Notes under the pieces: generated by a model | What the model was told of the DNA's origin: nothing | The model's database searches: none | What the model saw: the letters and a program-made list of their open reading frames with translations, nothing else | Made by a program: the position numbers and the translations under genes | Assembly (NCBI RefSeq): GCF_018263905.1 | Contig: NZ_JAAFZU010000023.1 | Span: 1-64,000 of the forward strand | Source of the DNA: Loktanella sp. SALINAS62 | GTDB lineage: Bacteria; Pseudomonadota; Alphaproteobacteria; Rhodobacterales; Rhodobacteraceae | Length of the DNA: 64,000 bases | Direction of reading: 5' to 3' | Part shown: in pieces, positions 9,588 through 19,072 of the stretch | Position numbering within the stretch: position 1 is the stretch's first letter | Layout of the letters: every line of letters starts with the position of its first letter

Positions 9588-9831
9588 CGACCAGTGCCGC
9601 AATCGCATCCAACAGGCGCTCGGCCTCTGGTCCGCTGGTCTCGACTTCGATCCAGCTACCGATCGTGGCGGCCAGCATCAGAAGGCCCATGATGCTGTCG
9701 CCGCCTGCATTCAGCCCGTCCTTGCGGACCACGGCCGACGCGTCGTGGTTTTCAACGACCTCGACCAGCTTTGCAGAGGCACGGGCGTGAAGCCCTTTGA
9801 TATTGGTAATCTCAAGTCGCCTGCTTGGCAT
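9562..9831 (-). CDS. ptsH: Phosphocarrier protein HPr
   Basis: This 89-residue HPr has the phospho-accepting His15 in GLHARASAK and the regulatory Ser46 in GGDSIMGLLMLAA, the target of HPr kinase. In alphaproteobacteria HPr mostly works in a regulatory nitrogen-type phosphotransfer chain rather than in sugar uptake. The upstream genes encode EIIA, RapZ and HprK on the same strand, consistent with one regulatory operon. It begins 1 base after the EIIA stop region. Confidence 0.95.
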   Translation of the reverse strand: MPSRRLEITNIKGLHARASAKLVEVVENHDASAVVRKDGLNAGGDSIMGLLMLAATIGSWIEVETSGPEAERLLDAIAALVDDKFGEGD

Positions 9832-9832
9832 A

Positions 9833-10225
9833 TCAGCTTGGTCCCACGCTTAACGCGTTGATATAACGATGTGCCGCTTCGATTGCGGCGCTTACCGCTT
9901 CGGGCACGGATTTCTGACGCGATTTCGCCAGTTTGATCAGCATCGGCAGGTTCGCACCGTAAATGATCTGACGGTTCACTTTGCTACAGGCCCGCAGTGA
10001 CAGATTGCTGGGCGATCCGCCGAACATGTCGGTCACAATCACCACGCCGTTGCCTGTATCGACAGAATCGGCTGCCTGACAGATTTCCTGTTGCTTGGCG
10101 ACGCGGTCGTCTTCGGCACCGATGGTCACGGCAACCATCCCGTCCTGAACACCGACAACGTGTTCGACAGCCGAAAGGTACTCTTTCGACAAGTTGCCAT
10201 GTGCGACGATCACGATTCCGATCAA
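9833..10225 (-). CDS. PTS EIIA component, mannose/fructose (ManX) type
   Basis: This 130-residue single-domain EIIA(Man) protein has the phosphorylatable His9 in the N-terminal IVIVAHG and the VIVTDMFGGSPSN active-site loop. No EIIB or EIIC is nearby, so it most likely acts as a regulatory phosphate acceptor from HPr, as in other alphaproteobacteria where it sits between rapZ and ptsH. It starts 3 bases after the rapZ stop. Confidence 0.93.
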   Translation of the reverse strand: MIGIVIVAHGNLSKEYLSAVEHVVGVQDGMVAVTIGAEDDRVAKQQEICQAADSVDTGNGVVIVTDMFGGSPSNLSLRACSKVNRQIIYGANLPMLIKLAKSRQKSVPEAVSAAIEAAHRYINALSVGPS

Positions 10226-10227
10226 GC

Positions 10228-11145
10228 TTACGGTCCCTGATTTGCCCCGGCGTCCACGTGGGCGCGGCGCTCTAATTCTCGGTGGCGAATAGACACGGGC
10301 CAGCCTGTTTTCGCAAGGGATGCCGCAAGCCTTTCGGCCATGACCACGGACCTGTGTTGCCCGCCGGTGCAGCCAAAGCCGATAGCCAGATGCGCGCGGC
10401 CTTCGTCCTTGTGCGCTGGCAGCAGCAATTCGACAAGGCTGTTCACCCGATCAAAGAACGGCTGGGCACGCGGGTCGGCGTCGATATAGACGCCAACACC
10501 AGGATCGCGGCCATCCAGCGGGCGCAGCACCGGGTCCCAGTGCGGATTGCGCAGAAATCGGCAGTCCAACACCATATCCAACCCGCGCGGCAGCCCCCGT
10601 TTATAGGAAAATGAATGCACCGAAACGCCCAGCACTTTACCGTCATTGGGGGCGAAATGATGTTCAATTTCCGCACGCAATTCGTGCGGGCTAAGCGTTG
10701 TGGTATCGATCAAAAGGTCTGCGCGTGCGCGGATCGGACCCAATAGACGTTTTTCTGCAGTGATCCCGGCAAGCGGCGGCCCAGCAGGTGCCATCGGGTG
10801 ATTGCGACGGGTTTCCGAATAGCGGCGCTGCAAGATGTCATCGCTTGCATCCAGATACAGCACCTGACCCGCGTCGCCCCGGTCGGTTGTCAGCCGATCA
10901 ATCGCCCCGATCAGTGCATCCACGCTGAAATCACGGTTGCGCACATCCAGAACCAGCGCCAACGGAACGGCCGTTTTGCGGTCCAGCAACGTCGGCAACA
11001 ATGACAGCGGCAGGTTGTCGATCACCTCGAACCCGATGTCTTCCAGGGCATTAATCGTCGTGGATCGCCCCGCACCAGATGGCCCGGTCACCAACAATGT
11101 TTCGATACCGCGTTCGGTGCGGCGCGCAGGGGCTGGATCAGGCAT
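10228..11145 (-). CDS. rapZ: RNase adapter protein RapZ
   Basis: This 305-residue protein is a member of the RapZ/YvcJ nucleotide-binding family. In enterobacteria RapZ directs RNase E to the GlmZ sRNA; the alphaproteobacterial role is less clear. The N-terminal P-loop is GPSGAGRST (21-29), with Arg27 in the position usually held by the Walker A lysine. The C-terminal domain carries [23 protein letters not shown] and the highly conserved [10 protein letters not shown]. It overlaps the hprK 3' end by 8 bases. Confidence 0.94.
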   Translation of the reverse strand: MPDPAPARRTERGIETLLVTGPSGAGRSTTINALEDIGFEVIDNLPLSLLPTLLDRKTAVPLALVLDVRNRDFSVDALIGAIDRLTTDRGDAGQVLYLDASDDILQRRYSETRRNHPMAPAGPPLAGITAEKRLLGPIRARADLLIDTTTLSPHELRAEIEHHFAPNDGKVLGVSVHSFSYKRGLPRGLDMVLDCRFLRNPHWDPVLRPLDGRDPGVGVYIDADPRAQPFFDRVNSLVELLLPAHKDEGRAHLAIGFGCTGGQHRSVVMAERLAASLAKTGWPVSIRHRELERRAHVDAGANQGP

Positions 11146-11557
11146 GTCGACCGCCTTGCAGAAGAAGCATTAACGAGCTTGCAAACCCTACGCCGTCACT
11201 GCGGTAGATCAAGGGGATCGGCAAGCCCATGAGGGTATAATGCCGAACTGGCGGCAGGCGATCCGGTTCTGCTGTTTCCATATCCACGATGTAGGCCACG
11301 GGGGTCGGCTGTGCTACAACAGCGGTCAGGATACCGATCCCCCGCGCCTCGATCAGGCCGGACAACGTATCCGGGCAGGATGCTGTCAAAACACCGCCCC
11401 GCTTTGACAAAATGGTGCGGTCATCGGCAACAAGCATGGCGCCAAGCGCCATCAGTTGCAGTGCAAGCGCAGATTTCCCGCTGCCCGATGGCCCGATTAT
11501 CAAAATCGCGCGCCCGTGCGCTGCGACGCAACTGGCGTGAACAATGTCGTCAGCCAT
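11138..11557 (-). CDS. hprK: HPr kinase/phosphorylase, short alphaproteobacterial form
   Basis: This 139-residue protein is the catalytic C-terminal domain of HPr kinase alone, as is usual in alphaproteobacteria (the Gram-positive enzyme has about 310 residues). The Walker A motif GPSGSGKS is at 22-29 and the HprK signature EARGIGIL is near residue 71. It phosphorylates HPr Ser46. It is followed directly by rapZ and sits behind the chvIG two-component genes, the classical arrangement that links carbon status to envelope signalling. Confidence 0.93.
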   Translation of the reverse strand: MADDIVHASCVAAHGRAILIIGPSGSGKSALALQLMALGAMLVADDRTILSKRGGVLTASCPDTLSGLIEARGIGILTAVVAQPTPVAYIVDMETAEPDRLPPVRHYTLMGLPIPLIYRSDGVGFASSLMLLLQGGRHA

Positions 11558-11586
11558 CCGCGTTCAGCGACACAATGTCGCGCGCA

Positions 11587-13299
11587 TTAGATCGGCAAAC
11601 CAACGACGAAACGTGCGCCAAGTGGTTCGGACGTGATGTCCGCCTCTGTCGGGCGGATGTTTTCGGCCCAGATGACACCGTTGTGCGCTTCGACGATTTG
11701 CTTGCTGATTGCCAGCCCCAGACCAGAGTTGTTCCCGAACTGACCTGCGGGCCGTTCAGAATAGAACCGGGTGAATATCTTTTTAAGGGCGTTGTCGGGA
11801 ATACCGGGGCCCGTGTCTTCGACCACGACGAGCACGCGATTTTCACGGCGTCGCACCCAAACCCGGATCGCGTCACCGTCTTCGCAGAACGAAATCGCAT
11901 TTGTGATCAGGTTGACAAAAACCTGCGCAAGCCTGCCTTCCAGACCCTGCACCATGATCGGTTGATCCGGCAGGTCTGAGATATAATCAACCTTCTTGTC
12001 AGCCGCTTCTTTGGCTAAAAATTCGTTAAGGTTGCCCAGCATCTTCAAAAGATTGAACGATTCTTCTTCTTCTTTGACCAGTTCTGCATCCAGACGTGAC
12101 GCACCGGCAATGTCGCTGACCAGACGGTCAAGTCGGTTCACGTCATGTTCGATCACCTGCAGTAGCGTTTCACGCTGATCTTCGCGTTTGGCCACACGCA
12201 TGGTGCCCACGGCAGACCGCAGCGACGCCAGCGGATTTTTTATTTCATGCGCAACATCTGCGGCGAATTGTTCGTTGCCTTCGATCCGTTCGTACAGTGC
12301 CTGAACCATGCCCCGCAGGGCGCCGGACAGACGCCCGATTTCGTCAGGCCGTGCCGTCAGGTCCGGAATTCGGATCCGTGTCGGTGCCATCTTGCGTGCG
12401 TTCTTGTCGCGTCCCAGTTCAGCAGCGGCAGCCAGATCGGCCAGTGGATTTGCGATCGTGGACGCCAGCACAAGGCTAACGGGAATGCTGATCAGGATAC
12501 TGACAATGAACAACCGCAGGACCTGTTCGCGTTCGTTCCGTACCAACGCGTCCAGTTCGCCGGGCGCGCTGGACACGGATACGACGCCGACCGCCAGTCC
12601 GTTATGTTCAACAGGTGTCACGACCAGGAAATTGGTCCCAGCTGCCGCCTGAAGCGTCCGGACATCGGTCCCATTTTGCATGACGTTTGCGATATCGTTC
12701 GCACTAAGCGTCTGGTCTGGTTCGGGCGCTGTGGGCGGCGCAAACATGCGGTGCACCTTACCCCAGATACCGCTGAACAGATCAATGATGGCGGTTCCAC
12801 CTTCAACCGATCCAGCGGTCGAGTCGCCGGCGGTTTGGCCCACAATCACGCCGCTGGCGCTGTAGACGTTCACTTCGATGCCGCCCCGCAGGTCAAGTTC
12901 CGCCAGCGTGCGGGCCACATCAATACCGTCACCGCTGACCAGATCGACGGGGGCAGATGACGGCATACGTGCTTCCAGCACGTCTGCGATCAATTCTGCT
13001 TCGTTCAGCAGGCCGCTGGCGCGTTGCAGCGCCAGATTATCCCGCGACGGATTAAGATATAGAACACCCGCGACCAACAGGATCATCGCCAGCAGATTGA
13101 ACGTGATGATCTTTCGCGCGATCGGCGAATGCCGCAGGTTCAGCAGATGCCGACCCCTGCGACGGGCCAGCATTTCCCGTTCCGTGATGGACTGCGGCGC
13201 AACCCAGTCGTCACCCAGCAACAACCGGGGTTGCTGGGTCGCCGCATGCCGCACCGAATTCAGGTCGCGTACATCAATATGGCCAGCCGCATCCGTCAT
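11587..13299 (-). CDS. chvG: Sensor histidine kinase ChvG (ExoS type)
   Basis: This 570-residue membrane kinase has TM1 about 64-82, a periplasmic sensor domain about 83-260, TM2 about 262-284, and a HAMP region. The dimerisation helix carries His351 in FAADVAHEIKNPLASL, and the ATPase domain has NLITNAISFC, DTGPGIP and NSGLGLAISKQ. ChvG responds to acid or envelope stress in Agrobacterium and Sinorhizobium. I chose the ATG at 13299, which lies 5 bases after the chvI stop; the open frame extends further but overlaps chvI. Confidence 0.95.
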   Translation of the reverse strand: MTDAAGHIDVRDLNSVRHAATQQPRLLLGDDWVAPQSITEREMLARRRGRHLLNLRHSPIARKIITFNLLAMILLVAGVLYLNPSRDNLALQRASGLLNEAELIADVLEARMPSSAPVDLVSGDGIDVARTLAELDLRGGIEVNVYSASGVIVGQTAGDSTAGSVEGGTAIIDLFSGIWGKVHRMFAPPTAPEPDQTLSANDIANVMQNGTDVRTLQAAAGTNFLVVTPVEHNGLAVGVVSVSSAPGELDALVRNEREQVLRLFIVSILISIPVSLVLASTIANPLADLAAAAELGRDKNARKMAPTRIRIPDLTARPDEIGRLSGALRGMVQALYERIEGNEQFAADVAHEIKNPLASLRSAVGTMRVAKREDQRETLLQVIEHDVNRLDRLVSDIAGASRLDAELVKEEEESFNLLKMLGNLNEFLAKEAADKKVDYISDLPDQPIMVQGLEGRLAQVFVNLITNAISFCEDGDAIRVWVRRRENRVLVVVEDTGPGIPDNALKKIFTRFYSERPAGQFGNNSGLGLAISKQIVEAHNGVIWAENIRPTEADITSEPLGARFVVGLPI

Positions 13300-13303
13300 G
13301 GGA

Positions 13304-14005
13304 TCAGTCTTCGTTATAGCGATAACCGATGCCGTAGAGCGTTTCGATCGCCGAAAACGCATCGTCTGCCATACGCATCTTTTTACGCAAGCGCTTGATG
13401 TGGCTGTCGATGGTACGGTCGTCCACATAGACCTGATCGTCGTAGGCCACATCCATCAACTGATCGCGGGATTTCACGAAACCCGGACGCTGCGCAAGCG
13501 CCTGAAGCAGCAAGAATTCAGTGACAGTCAGGGATACGTCCTGACCTTTCCATTTCACGGCATGACGCAGCGGGTCCATGGTCAGTTCGCCGCGAACCAT
13601 GACCTTGTTTTCTTCGGTATCTTCCATGACTTCGCCGCCAATCGCGTCTTGACGGCGGAGCAGCGCTCGGATGCGTTCGACAAGCAGGCGCTGGCTGAAT
13701 GGCTTCTTGACGTAATCGTCGGCGCCCATCCGCAGACCAAGCACTTCGTCGATTTCATCATCCTTGGACGTCAGAAAAATGACGGGCATGGATGTTTTCT
13801 GCCGCAGACGCTGTAGCAAATCCATGCCATCCATGCGCGGCATCTTGATGTCCAGAACGGCCATATCGGGCATGCTGCGGTTGAACGCATCAAGGGCAGA
13901 TTGCCCATCGTTATAGGTTTCAACCTCGAAACCTTCGGCTTCGAGAGTCATGGACACGGACGTCAGGATATTCCTGTCGTCGTCCACCAGTGCGATTTTG
14001 GACAT
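13304..14005 (-). CDS. chvI: Response regulator ChvI, OmpR family
   Basis: This 233-residue regulator has a receiver domain with acidic residues DDD at 8-10, phospho-acceptor Asp52 in [12 protein letters not shown], and Lys100/101 in YVKKPF. A C-terminal winged helix follows ([29 protein letters not shown] region). It is the partner of ChvG and first gene of the chvI-chvG-hprK-rapZ-EIIA-ptsH run. The 290-base gap to pckA is shared by both divergent promoters. Confidence 0.96.
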   Translation of the reverse strand: MSKIALVDDDRNILTSVSMTLEAEGFEVETYNDGQSALDAFNRSMPDMAVLDIKMPRMDGMDLLQRLRQKTSMPVIFLTSKDDEIDEVLGLRMGADDYVKKPFSQRLLVERIRALLRRQDAIGGEVMEDTEENKVMVRGELTMDPLRHAVKWKGQDVSLTVTEFLLLQALAQRPGFVKSRDQLMDVAYDDQVYVDDRTIDSHIKRLRKKMRMADDAFSAIETLYGIGYRYNED

Positions 14006-14180
14006 GGGTTATTCCCCTACTGCTCTATGTTATTATTGCCTGATTTTTTAGAAATCATTCTCTTGCTTCGCATATCGAATCAACCCCCACTAGCGAATCG
14101 GAATTAGAGTGTGCCTTATTTGCGCCCCTAACCCACAAGGAATGGTTTACAGGGCAACAATCGTACGCCCGACCCTGCCC

Positions 14181-14213
14181 TGATTGCGTTAACATGCGTT
14201 TGATTGCGCTAAC
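14181..14213 (+). repeat. Two direct repeats (TGATTGCG[T/C]TAAC) 20 bp apart upstream of pckA
   Basis: TGATTGCGTTAAC at 14181-14193 and TGATTGCGCTAAC at 14201-14213 differ by one base and repeat with a 20-base period, that is, on the same DNA face. The GCGCTAAC half resembles LacI-family operators with a central CG step. They lie 83-115 bases before the pckA ATG and may be a binding site for a carbon-metabolism regulator or ChvI. The rest of the chvI-pckA gap shows no gene. Confidence 0.45.
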
Positions 14214-14295
14214 GAGGCCCGCATGGGCTAGGCGGCCCGGAACCGGTGGTGATAGTTGGGCGTAGCCATATCAGGCAGTCAGAGGAGACGTCGCA

Positions 14296-15894
14296 ATGGA
14301 CCATGGCACGGTCAACCCCAGGATGAAGCTTGAAGATCAAGGCATCAGCGGACTGGCAGCGGTCTATTATAATGACGATGCCGACGCCCTGCACAGTGCC
14401 GCCGTAAAGCGGAACGAAGGCATCACCGGCAAGGGCGGCACCTTTCTGGTGACCACGGGCAAACACACGGGACGGTCCCCAAAGGACAAGTTCGTGGTTC
14501 GCACACCGGACGTCGAAGACACGATCTGGTGGGACAATAATCCGCCGATGGACCCTGCGCATTTCGACGTTCTGTATGACGACATGGTCGCGCATATGGC
14601 CGATGGCACAGCTTTTGTGCAGGACCTGTTCGGCGGTGCCGATCCAGATCACCGCCTGGATGTGCGTGTCGTCACGGAACTGGCATGGCACGGCCTGTTC
14701 ATCCGGCACCTGTTGCGCAGGCCCGATGCGGCAGAGCTGGACAGCTTTGCCCCCGATTTCACGATTATCAACTGCCCCAGCTTCAAGGCTGATCCGGCAC
14801 GGCACGGCTGCCGCAGCGATACTGTGATCGCGCTGAACTTTACCAAAAAGCTGGTCCTGATCGGCGGCACCGAATACGCCGGTGAAAACAAGAAATCGGT
14901 CTTTACCCTGCTGAACTACATGCTGCCCGAAAAAGGCATCATGCCGATGCATTGCTCGGCCAACCACGCAACCGGCAATCCCGTCGATACCGCCGTGTTC
15001 TTTGGTTTGTCCGGCACAGGCAAAACGACACTATCAGCCGACCCGACGCGTACGCTGATCGGTGACGACGAACACGGCTGGTCGGATCGCGGCGTGTTCA
15101 ATTTCGAAGGTGGATGCTACGCCAAGACCATCGGTCTGGACCCCAAGGCAGAGCCAGAGATTTATGCGACCTGCGCCATGCCCAATACCGTCATTGAAAA
15201 CATGGTCCATGATCCCGACACACTGGAACTGGATTTCAACGACGACAGTCTGACCGCGAATATGCGCTGTGCCTACCCGTTGCATTACATCCCGAATGCA
15301 TCCGATACCGCATTGGGCGGGCACCCCAAGAACATCATCATGCTGACCTGCGATGCTTTCGGCGTGCTGCCACCGATCTCTCGACTGACGCCCGCGCAGG
15401 CGATGTATCATTTCCTGTCGGGCTTCACGTCCAAGGTAGCGGGTACGGAACGCGGCGTGACCGAACCGGAACCCACGTTTTCCACCTGTTTCGGCGCGCC
15501 ATTCATGCCACGCCGGCCAGAAGCGTACGGTGCCCTGTTGCGCGACAAGATCGCCAGCCATGGTGCAACCTGCTGGCTGGTGAATACCGGCTGGACAGGC
15601 GGCGCCTATGGCACCGGTTCGCGGATGCCGATCAAGGCGACCCGCGCGTTGCTGTCCGCAGCACTGGACGGGACGTTGATCGACAGCAGCTTTCGCAAGG
15701 ATTCCAACTTTGGTTTCGACGTGCCGATGTCCGCCGACGGTGTGGACAGCACCCTGCTTGATCCGCGCCGCACGTGGTCCGACCCGGCAGCTTACGACGC
15801 GCAGGCCAAGAAGCTGGTCGAGATGTTTTCGGACAATTTCGCCAAATACGTCCCTTACATCGACGATGATGTGAAGGCCGCAGCCATCGGCTAA
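14296..15894 (+). CDS. pckA: Phosphoenolpyruvate carboxykinase (ATP)
   Basis: This 532-residue enzyme decarboxylates and phosphorylates oxaloacetate to PEP, the entry step of gluconeogenesis from C4 acids. The kinase P-loop [11 protein letters not shown] is at about 237-247, preceded by HCSANH, and followed by GDDEHGW (the PEPCK-specific kinase-2 metal site), GGCYAKTI and [15 protein letters not shown]. An AGAGGAGA ribosome site precedes the ATG. It is divergent from chvI, the standard arrangement in alphaproteobacteria, where ChvI and carbon regulators can act from the shared gap. Confidence 0.97.
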   Translation: MDHGTVNPRMKLEDQGISGLAAVYYNDDADALHSAAVKRNEGITGKGGTFLVTTGKHTGRSPKDKFVVRTPDVEDTIWWDNNPPMDPAHFDVLYDDMVAHMADGTAFVQDLFGGADPDHRLDVRVVTELAWHGLFIRHLLRRPDAAELDSFAPDFTIINCPSFKADPARHGCRSDTVIALNFTKKLVLIGGTEYAGENKKSVFTLLNYMLPEKGIMPMHCSANHATGNPVDTAVFFGLSGTGKTTLSADPTRTLIGDDEHGWSDRGVFNFEGGCYAKTIGLDPKAEPEIYATCAMPNTVIENMVHDPDTLELDFNDDSLTANMRCAYPLHYIPNASDTALGGHPKNIIMLTCDAFGVLPPISRLTPAQAMYHFLSGFTSKVAGTERGVTEPEPTFSTCFGAPFMPRRPEAYGALLRDKIASHGATCWLVNTGWTGGAYGTGSRMPIKATRALLSAALDGTLIDSSFRKDSNFGFDVPMSADGVDSTLLDPRRTWSDPAAYDAQAKKLVEMFSDNFAKYVPYIDDDVKAAAIG

Positions 15895-15932
15895 CGGGTG
15901 ACGCGACAGACGATTTGCGATAAGGGTCAGGC

Positions 15933-16466
15933 ATGCGTCTGACCCTTTTGCTTTTGCTGATATTTGCGACACCCTTGGCCGCGCAATCGCCGGACAAGAC
16001 CAGCCCACGGCTGTCCTATCTTGAAACAGGCGTGATTTGCCCGCCGCCATCCACGGGTCAAGCACCGGCCCCCGGCACGGTGGCAGGCACAACCCATCTG
16101 ATCGACGTGGAACCGCCGTTCATATCCAACGCAAGGCGCGTTCCGGCAGTTCTGGGGATCGGTTTCGGGGCCAAGGCCATGACATCCGACATGTTCGGCC
16201 TGTCCGACGTGAAGATCACCGTGAGCCACCCGCCGATGGGCCCGGACAAGACGGTGCAACAGACATTTCTGTCGCGTATCGACGCGGTCGAACCATCGCT
16301 GACGTTTTACCAGTTCGATTTCGACTATGAACTGGTGCAGGGGATCTGGCAGATCGAAGCGTCACAGGACGGTGACATCCTGTATCGCACCACGTTCGAG
16401 GTTGTCGCCCCCGAAGCGATGCCGGAGCTTGCACGCATCTGCGGGTTCGAAAACCTGTTATCCTGA
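15933..16466 (+). CDS. Secreted DUF3859-type protein
   Basis: This 177-residue protein has a clear Sec signal peptide (MRLTLLLLLIFATPLAAQ, cleavage after the A-x-A at about residue 17). The mature part has a beta-rich pattern with ETGVICPPP, then DVEPPFISNARRVPAVLGIGFG, which resembles DUF3859. The family has no assigned function; it is probably periplasmic. It lies 38 bases after pckA on the same strand but may be transcribed separately. Confidence 0.72.
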   Translation: MRLTLLLLLIFATPLAAQSPDKTSPRLSYLETGVICPPPSTGQAPAPGTVAGTTHLIDVEPPFISNARRVPAVLGIGFGAKAMTSDMFGLSDVKITVSHPPMGPDKTVQQTFLSRIDAVEPSLTFYQFDFDYELVQGIWQIEASQDGDILYRTTFEVVAPEAMPELARICGFENLLS

Positions 16467-16468
16467 CG

Positions 16469-17239
16469 TCAGCCCATCAGCCCGCGGCGGACCAAATTGG
16501 CACCGGCCACGACCAAAACCAGCAGCGTCATCCGTCTGAACCGGTCTTGATCGAACCGGTCACCCAGCTTGAAACCCAACCACATCCCCATTAGCGCAGG
16601 CAGAACCAGCAGCGCGGACAGTTTCCAAGTCTGGGCGTTCAGAATGCCTGACTGCAAATGACCCAGCAGCAACATCACCGAACCTGACCCATAAATGACG
16701 CCCTGCACCGCCATCTGTCGGGCCCGCGGGGTATCCAGCGCCAGCAGATACAGAACTGTCGGCGGCCCCCAGGTGCCCGCCAGCCCGCCCAGCGTCCCGG
16801 CAAGAAATCCAGCGCCCCATTCGAACATTCGTCGAAAACGCGGCGCAATGCGGGGTCGCCACCCCAAAAGCTGGATCAAACACAACGCCACAACCGGGAC
16901 GCCCAGTATCACGAACATCGCATCGGTTGGGATAAGCGTCAGGAATTGCGCGGAAATCAGGATCATGACGCAGACCACCAGCACATAGCGCCAATGTTCT
17001 TTGATCGCTTCGCCTGCTGGCACCAATCCGGCATGCAGTACCTGCCAGAAATTACTAACAACGATCGGAAAGATGATCCCCGCCACCACCAACTTGGGGT
17101 CAATCAATATTCCCATGCCGGAAATCATGATCAGCGGCATGGCAAAGCCGACAGCACCCTTCACAAAGCCACCCAGAAACGTGACCCCACACGCAAACAT
17201 GATCACGCCAAGCGGCAAAAATTCGGCTAATGTACTCAT
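16469..17239 (-). CDS. Sulfite exporter TauE/SafE family permease
   Basis: This protein of about 256 residues has roughly eight hydrophobic helices. The two TauE/SafE repeats are visible as GGFVKGAVGFAMPLI near the N-terminus and GLAGTWGPPTVLYLLAL in the middle. Members export sulfite, sulfoacetate or related organic anions; the substrate here is unknown. I prefer the ATG at 17239 (MSTLAEFLPL) over one 33 bases upstream because the membrane helix starts immediately after it. It is convergent with the DUF3859 gene and divergent from mcd. Confidence 0.87.
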   Translation of the reverse strand: MSTLAEFLPLGVIMFACGVTFLGGFVKGAVGFAMPLIMISGMGILIDPKLVVAGIIFPIVVSNFWQVLHAGLVPAGEAIKEHWRYVLVVCVMILISAQFLTLIPTDAMFVILGVPVVALCLIQLLGWRPRIAPRFRRMFEWGAGFLAGTLGGLAGTWGPPTVLYLLALDTPRARQMAVQGVIYGSGSVMLLLGHLQSGILNAQTWKLSALLVLPALMGMWLGFKLGDRFDQDRFRRMTLLVLVVAGANLVRRGLMG

Positions 17240-17386
17240 GCGCGCACATTGCGCCACGACTGTCGCAGGCACCAGCGGGAATCGGATGCGACATAATCGT
17301 ACGCAATAAATTTATATTACGCATCAATATTGCGCTGCGGATGCAAAGTCGTTACTGCTGCAACTGCACAAAAGACGGAGTCGACC

Positions 17387-19072
17387 ATGCCGCACGATGG
17401 ACAAGCCCTTACATATGCCGCCGCCCCTGTGCTGGCTGATCTTGTGAACACCACAGAACAGGCGCTGACAGCCGTGGACAGCATTCTGGCGAAAGCAAAG
17501 GCTGCGGTCAGTGACGCCGTCACGCAAGACGGGCGGGTATCGTCCAAGCTGATCGAAGCACAACAAACAGCGACGCATGGCCTTGCATGGCTTGCGACAT
17601 ATGCACAAGCGCTGCACCAAATGCAGGATTGGGCCGAACGTCTATCAGCCGACGGCCAGTTCAACACAGTCGAACAGCTGATCCACCAGATCGCATTCGG
17701 GGAATATCTGTCGCAGATCGCCGGCGGAATCCAGATGAACCAGACAGAGGTGGTGCGTCTGTCCGATTTTGGACTGTCGACCGATGACGCCGCAGACTTT
17801 GCAACCGATCCCGTGCAGCAGCTTATGCGCCACGGCAATACGCAGTCGGCCCGCACTGCGCTTGCGCTTGAAATGCAGGAACGCAGCGCTGATCTGACCG
17901 TGGGTAGGGCAGGTCTGGATGAAGAACTGGAGATGATCCGTGACCAGTTCCGACGTTTCAGCCGGGAACGGGTTGAACCCCATGCGCACGACTGGCACCT
18001 GAACGATGACCTGATCCCGATGGAAATCATCGACGAGATGGCGGAAATGGGTGTCTTTGGCCTGACAATCCCGGAAAATCTGGGTGGCTTCGGCCTGTCG
18101 AAATCCGCCATGTGCGTTGTGTCCGAAGAATTGTCGCGCGGCTACATCGGCGTCGGATCATTGGGGACACGGTCTGAAATCGCGGCAGAATTGATCCTGT
18201 GCGGCGGCACGGACGAACAGAAATCGAAATGGCTGCCGGGGCTGGCCAGCGGGGAAATCCTGCCGACCGCCGTGTTTACCGAACCCAACACCGGCTCGGA
18301 CCTGGGTGCGCTGCGGACGCGTGCCGTGCGCGATGGTGACGACTGGCAAATCACCGGCAATAAAACCTGGATCACCCACGCCGCCCGCACCCAAGTGATG
18401 ACCATACTCGCACGGACCGAACCCGAATCCGACGATTACCGCGGCCTGTCGATGTTTCTGGCGGAAAAGACACCCGGAACAGACGCGCACCCCTTTCCCG
18501 ACGACGGAATCACCGGCGGAGAGATCGAGGTGCTGGGCTATCGCGGGATGAAAGAATACGAACTGGCGTTTGACGGTTTCAAGGTAAGCGGTGAAAACCT
18601 GCTGGGCGGCGAAACGGGGCGGGGCTTCAAACAACTGATGCAGACCTTTGAATCGGCCCGCATCCAGACCGCTGCGCGCGCCATCGGCGTCGCCCAGTCC
18701 GCATTGGACGAAGGCCTGAAATATGCGCAGGACCGCAAACAGTTCGGCAAAGCGCTGATCGATTTTCCGCGTGTATCAGGCAAGCTCGCGATGATGGCGG
18801 TCGAAATCATGGTGGCGCGGCAGTTGACCTATTTCAGCGCCCGCGAAAAAGACGCCGATCGTCGCTGCGATCTGGAGGCCGGGATGGCGAAACTGCTGGG
18901 TGCACGTGTCGCTTGGGCCTGTGCGGATAACGCGTTGCAAATTCACGGTGGGAATGGCTTTGCACTGGAATACAAGATCAGCCGTATCCTGTGCGACGCA
19001 CGCATCCTGAACATCTTTGAAGGGGCCGCCGAAATTCAGGCGCAGGTCATCGCGCGACGACTGCTGGATTGA
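17387..19072 (+). CDS. mcd: Acyl-CoA dehydrogenase with N-terminal extension, probable (2S)-methylsuccinyl-CoA dehydrogenase
   Basis: This 561-residue flavoprotein is about 170 residues longer at the N-terminus than ordinary acyl-CoA dehydrogenases; the extension is helical and Ala/Gln-rich. The ACAD core begins near residue 175 and shows FTEPNTGSDLGALRT, GNKTWITHAA, DRKQFGKALIDF, ALQIHGGNGFALEYKISRI, and the catalytic FEGAAEIQ end. This architecture matches methylsuccinyl-CoA dehydrogenase of the ethylmalonyl-CoA pathway, which converts methylsuccinyl-CoA to mesaconyl-CoA and passes electrons to ETF. GGAG lies 6 bases before the chosen ATG. The substrate assignment rests on architecture and remains an inference. 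Confidence 0.78.
   Translation: MPHDGQALTYAAAPVLADLVNTTEQALTAVDSILAKAKAAVSDAVTQDGRVSSKLIEAQQTATHGLAWLATYAQALHQMQDWAERLSADGQFNTVEQLIHQIAFGEYLSQIAGGIQMNQTEVVRLSDFGLSTDDAADFATDPVQQLMRHGNTQSARTALALEMQERSADLTVGRAGLDEELEMIRDQFRRFSRERVEPHAHDWHLNDDLIPMEIIDEMAEMGVFGLTIPENLGGFGLSKSAMCVVSEELSRGYIGVGSLGTRSEIAAELILCGGTDEQKSKWLPGLASGEILPTAVFTEPNTGSDLGALRTRAVRDGDDWQITGNKTWITHAARTQVMTILARTEPESDDYRGLSMFLAEKTPGTDAHPFPDDGITGGEIEVLGYRGMKEYELAFDGFKVSGENLLGGETGRGFKQLMQTFESARIQTAARAIGVAQSALDEGLKYAQDRKQFGKALIDFPRVSGKLAMMAVEIMVARQLTYFSAREKDADRRCDLEAGMAKLLGARVAWACADNALQIHGGNGFALEYKISRILCDARILNIFEGAAEIQAQVIARRLLD

Noticed and set aside
14181-14210. CtrA site (TTAA-N7-TTAA) in the pckA region
   Set aside because: The second half reads TTTGA, not TTAA, at the required distance; the direct-repeat explanation is better.
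14239-14264. GGAAC-N17-CGTA upstream of pckA as an EcfG promoter
   Set aside because: The -10 has a mismatch in a conserved T and the site lies very near the start; chance matches of this quality are expected.
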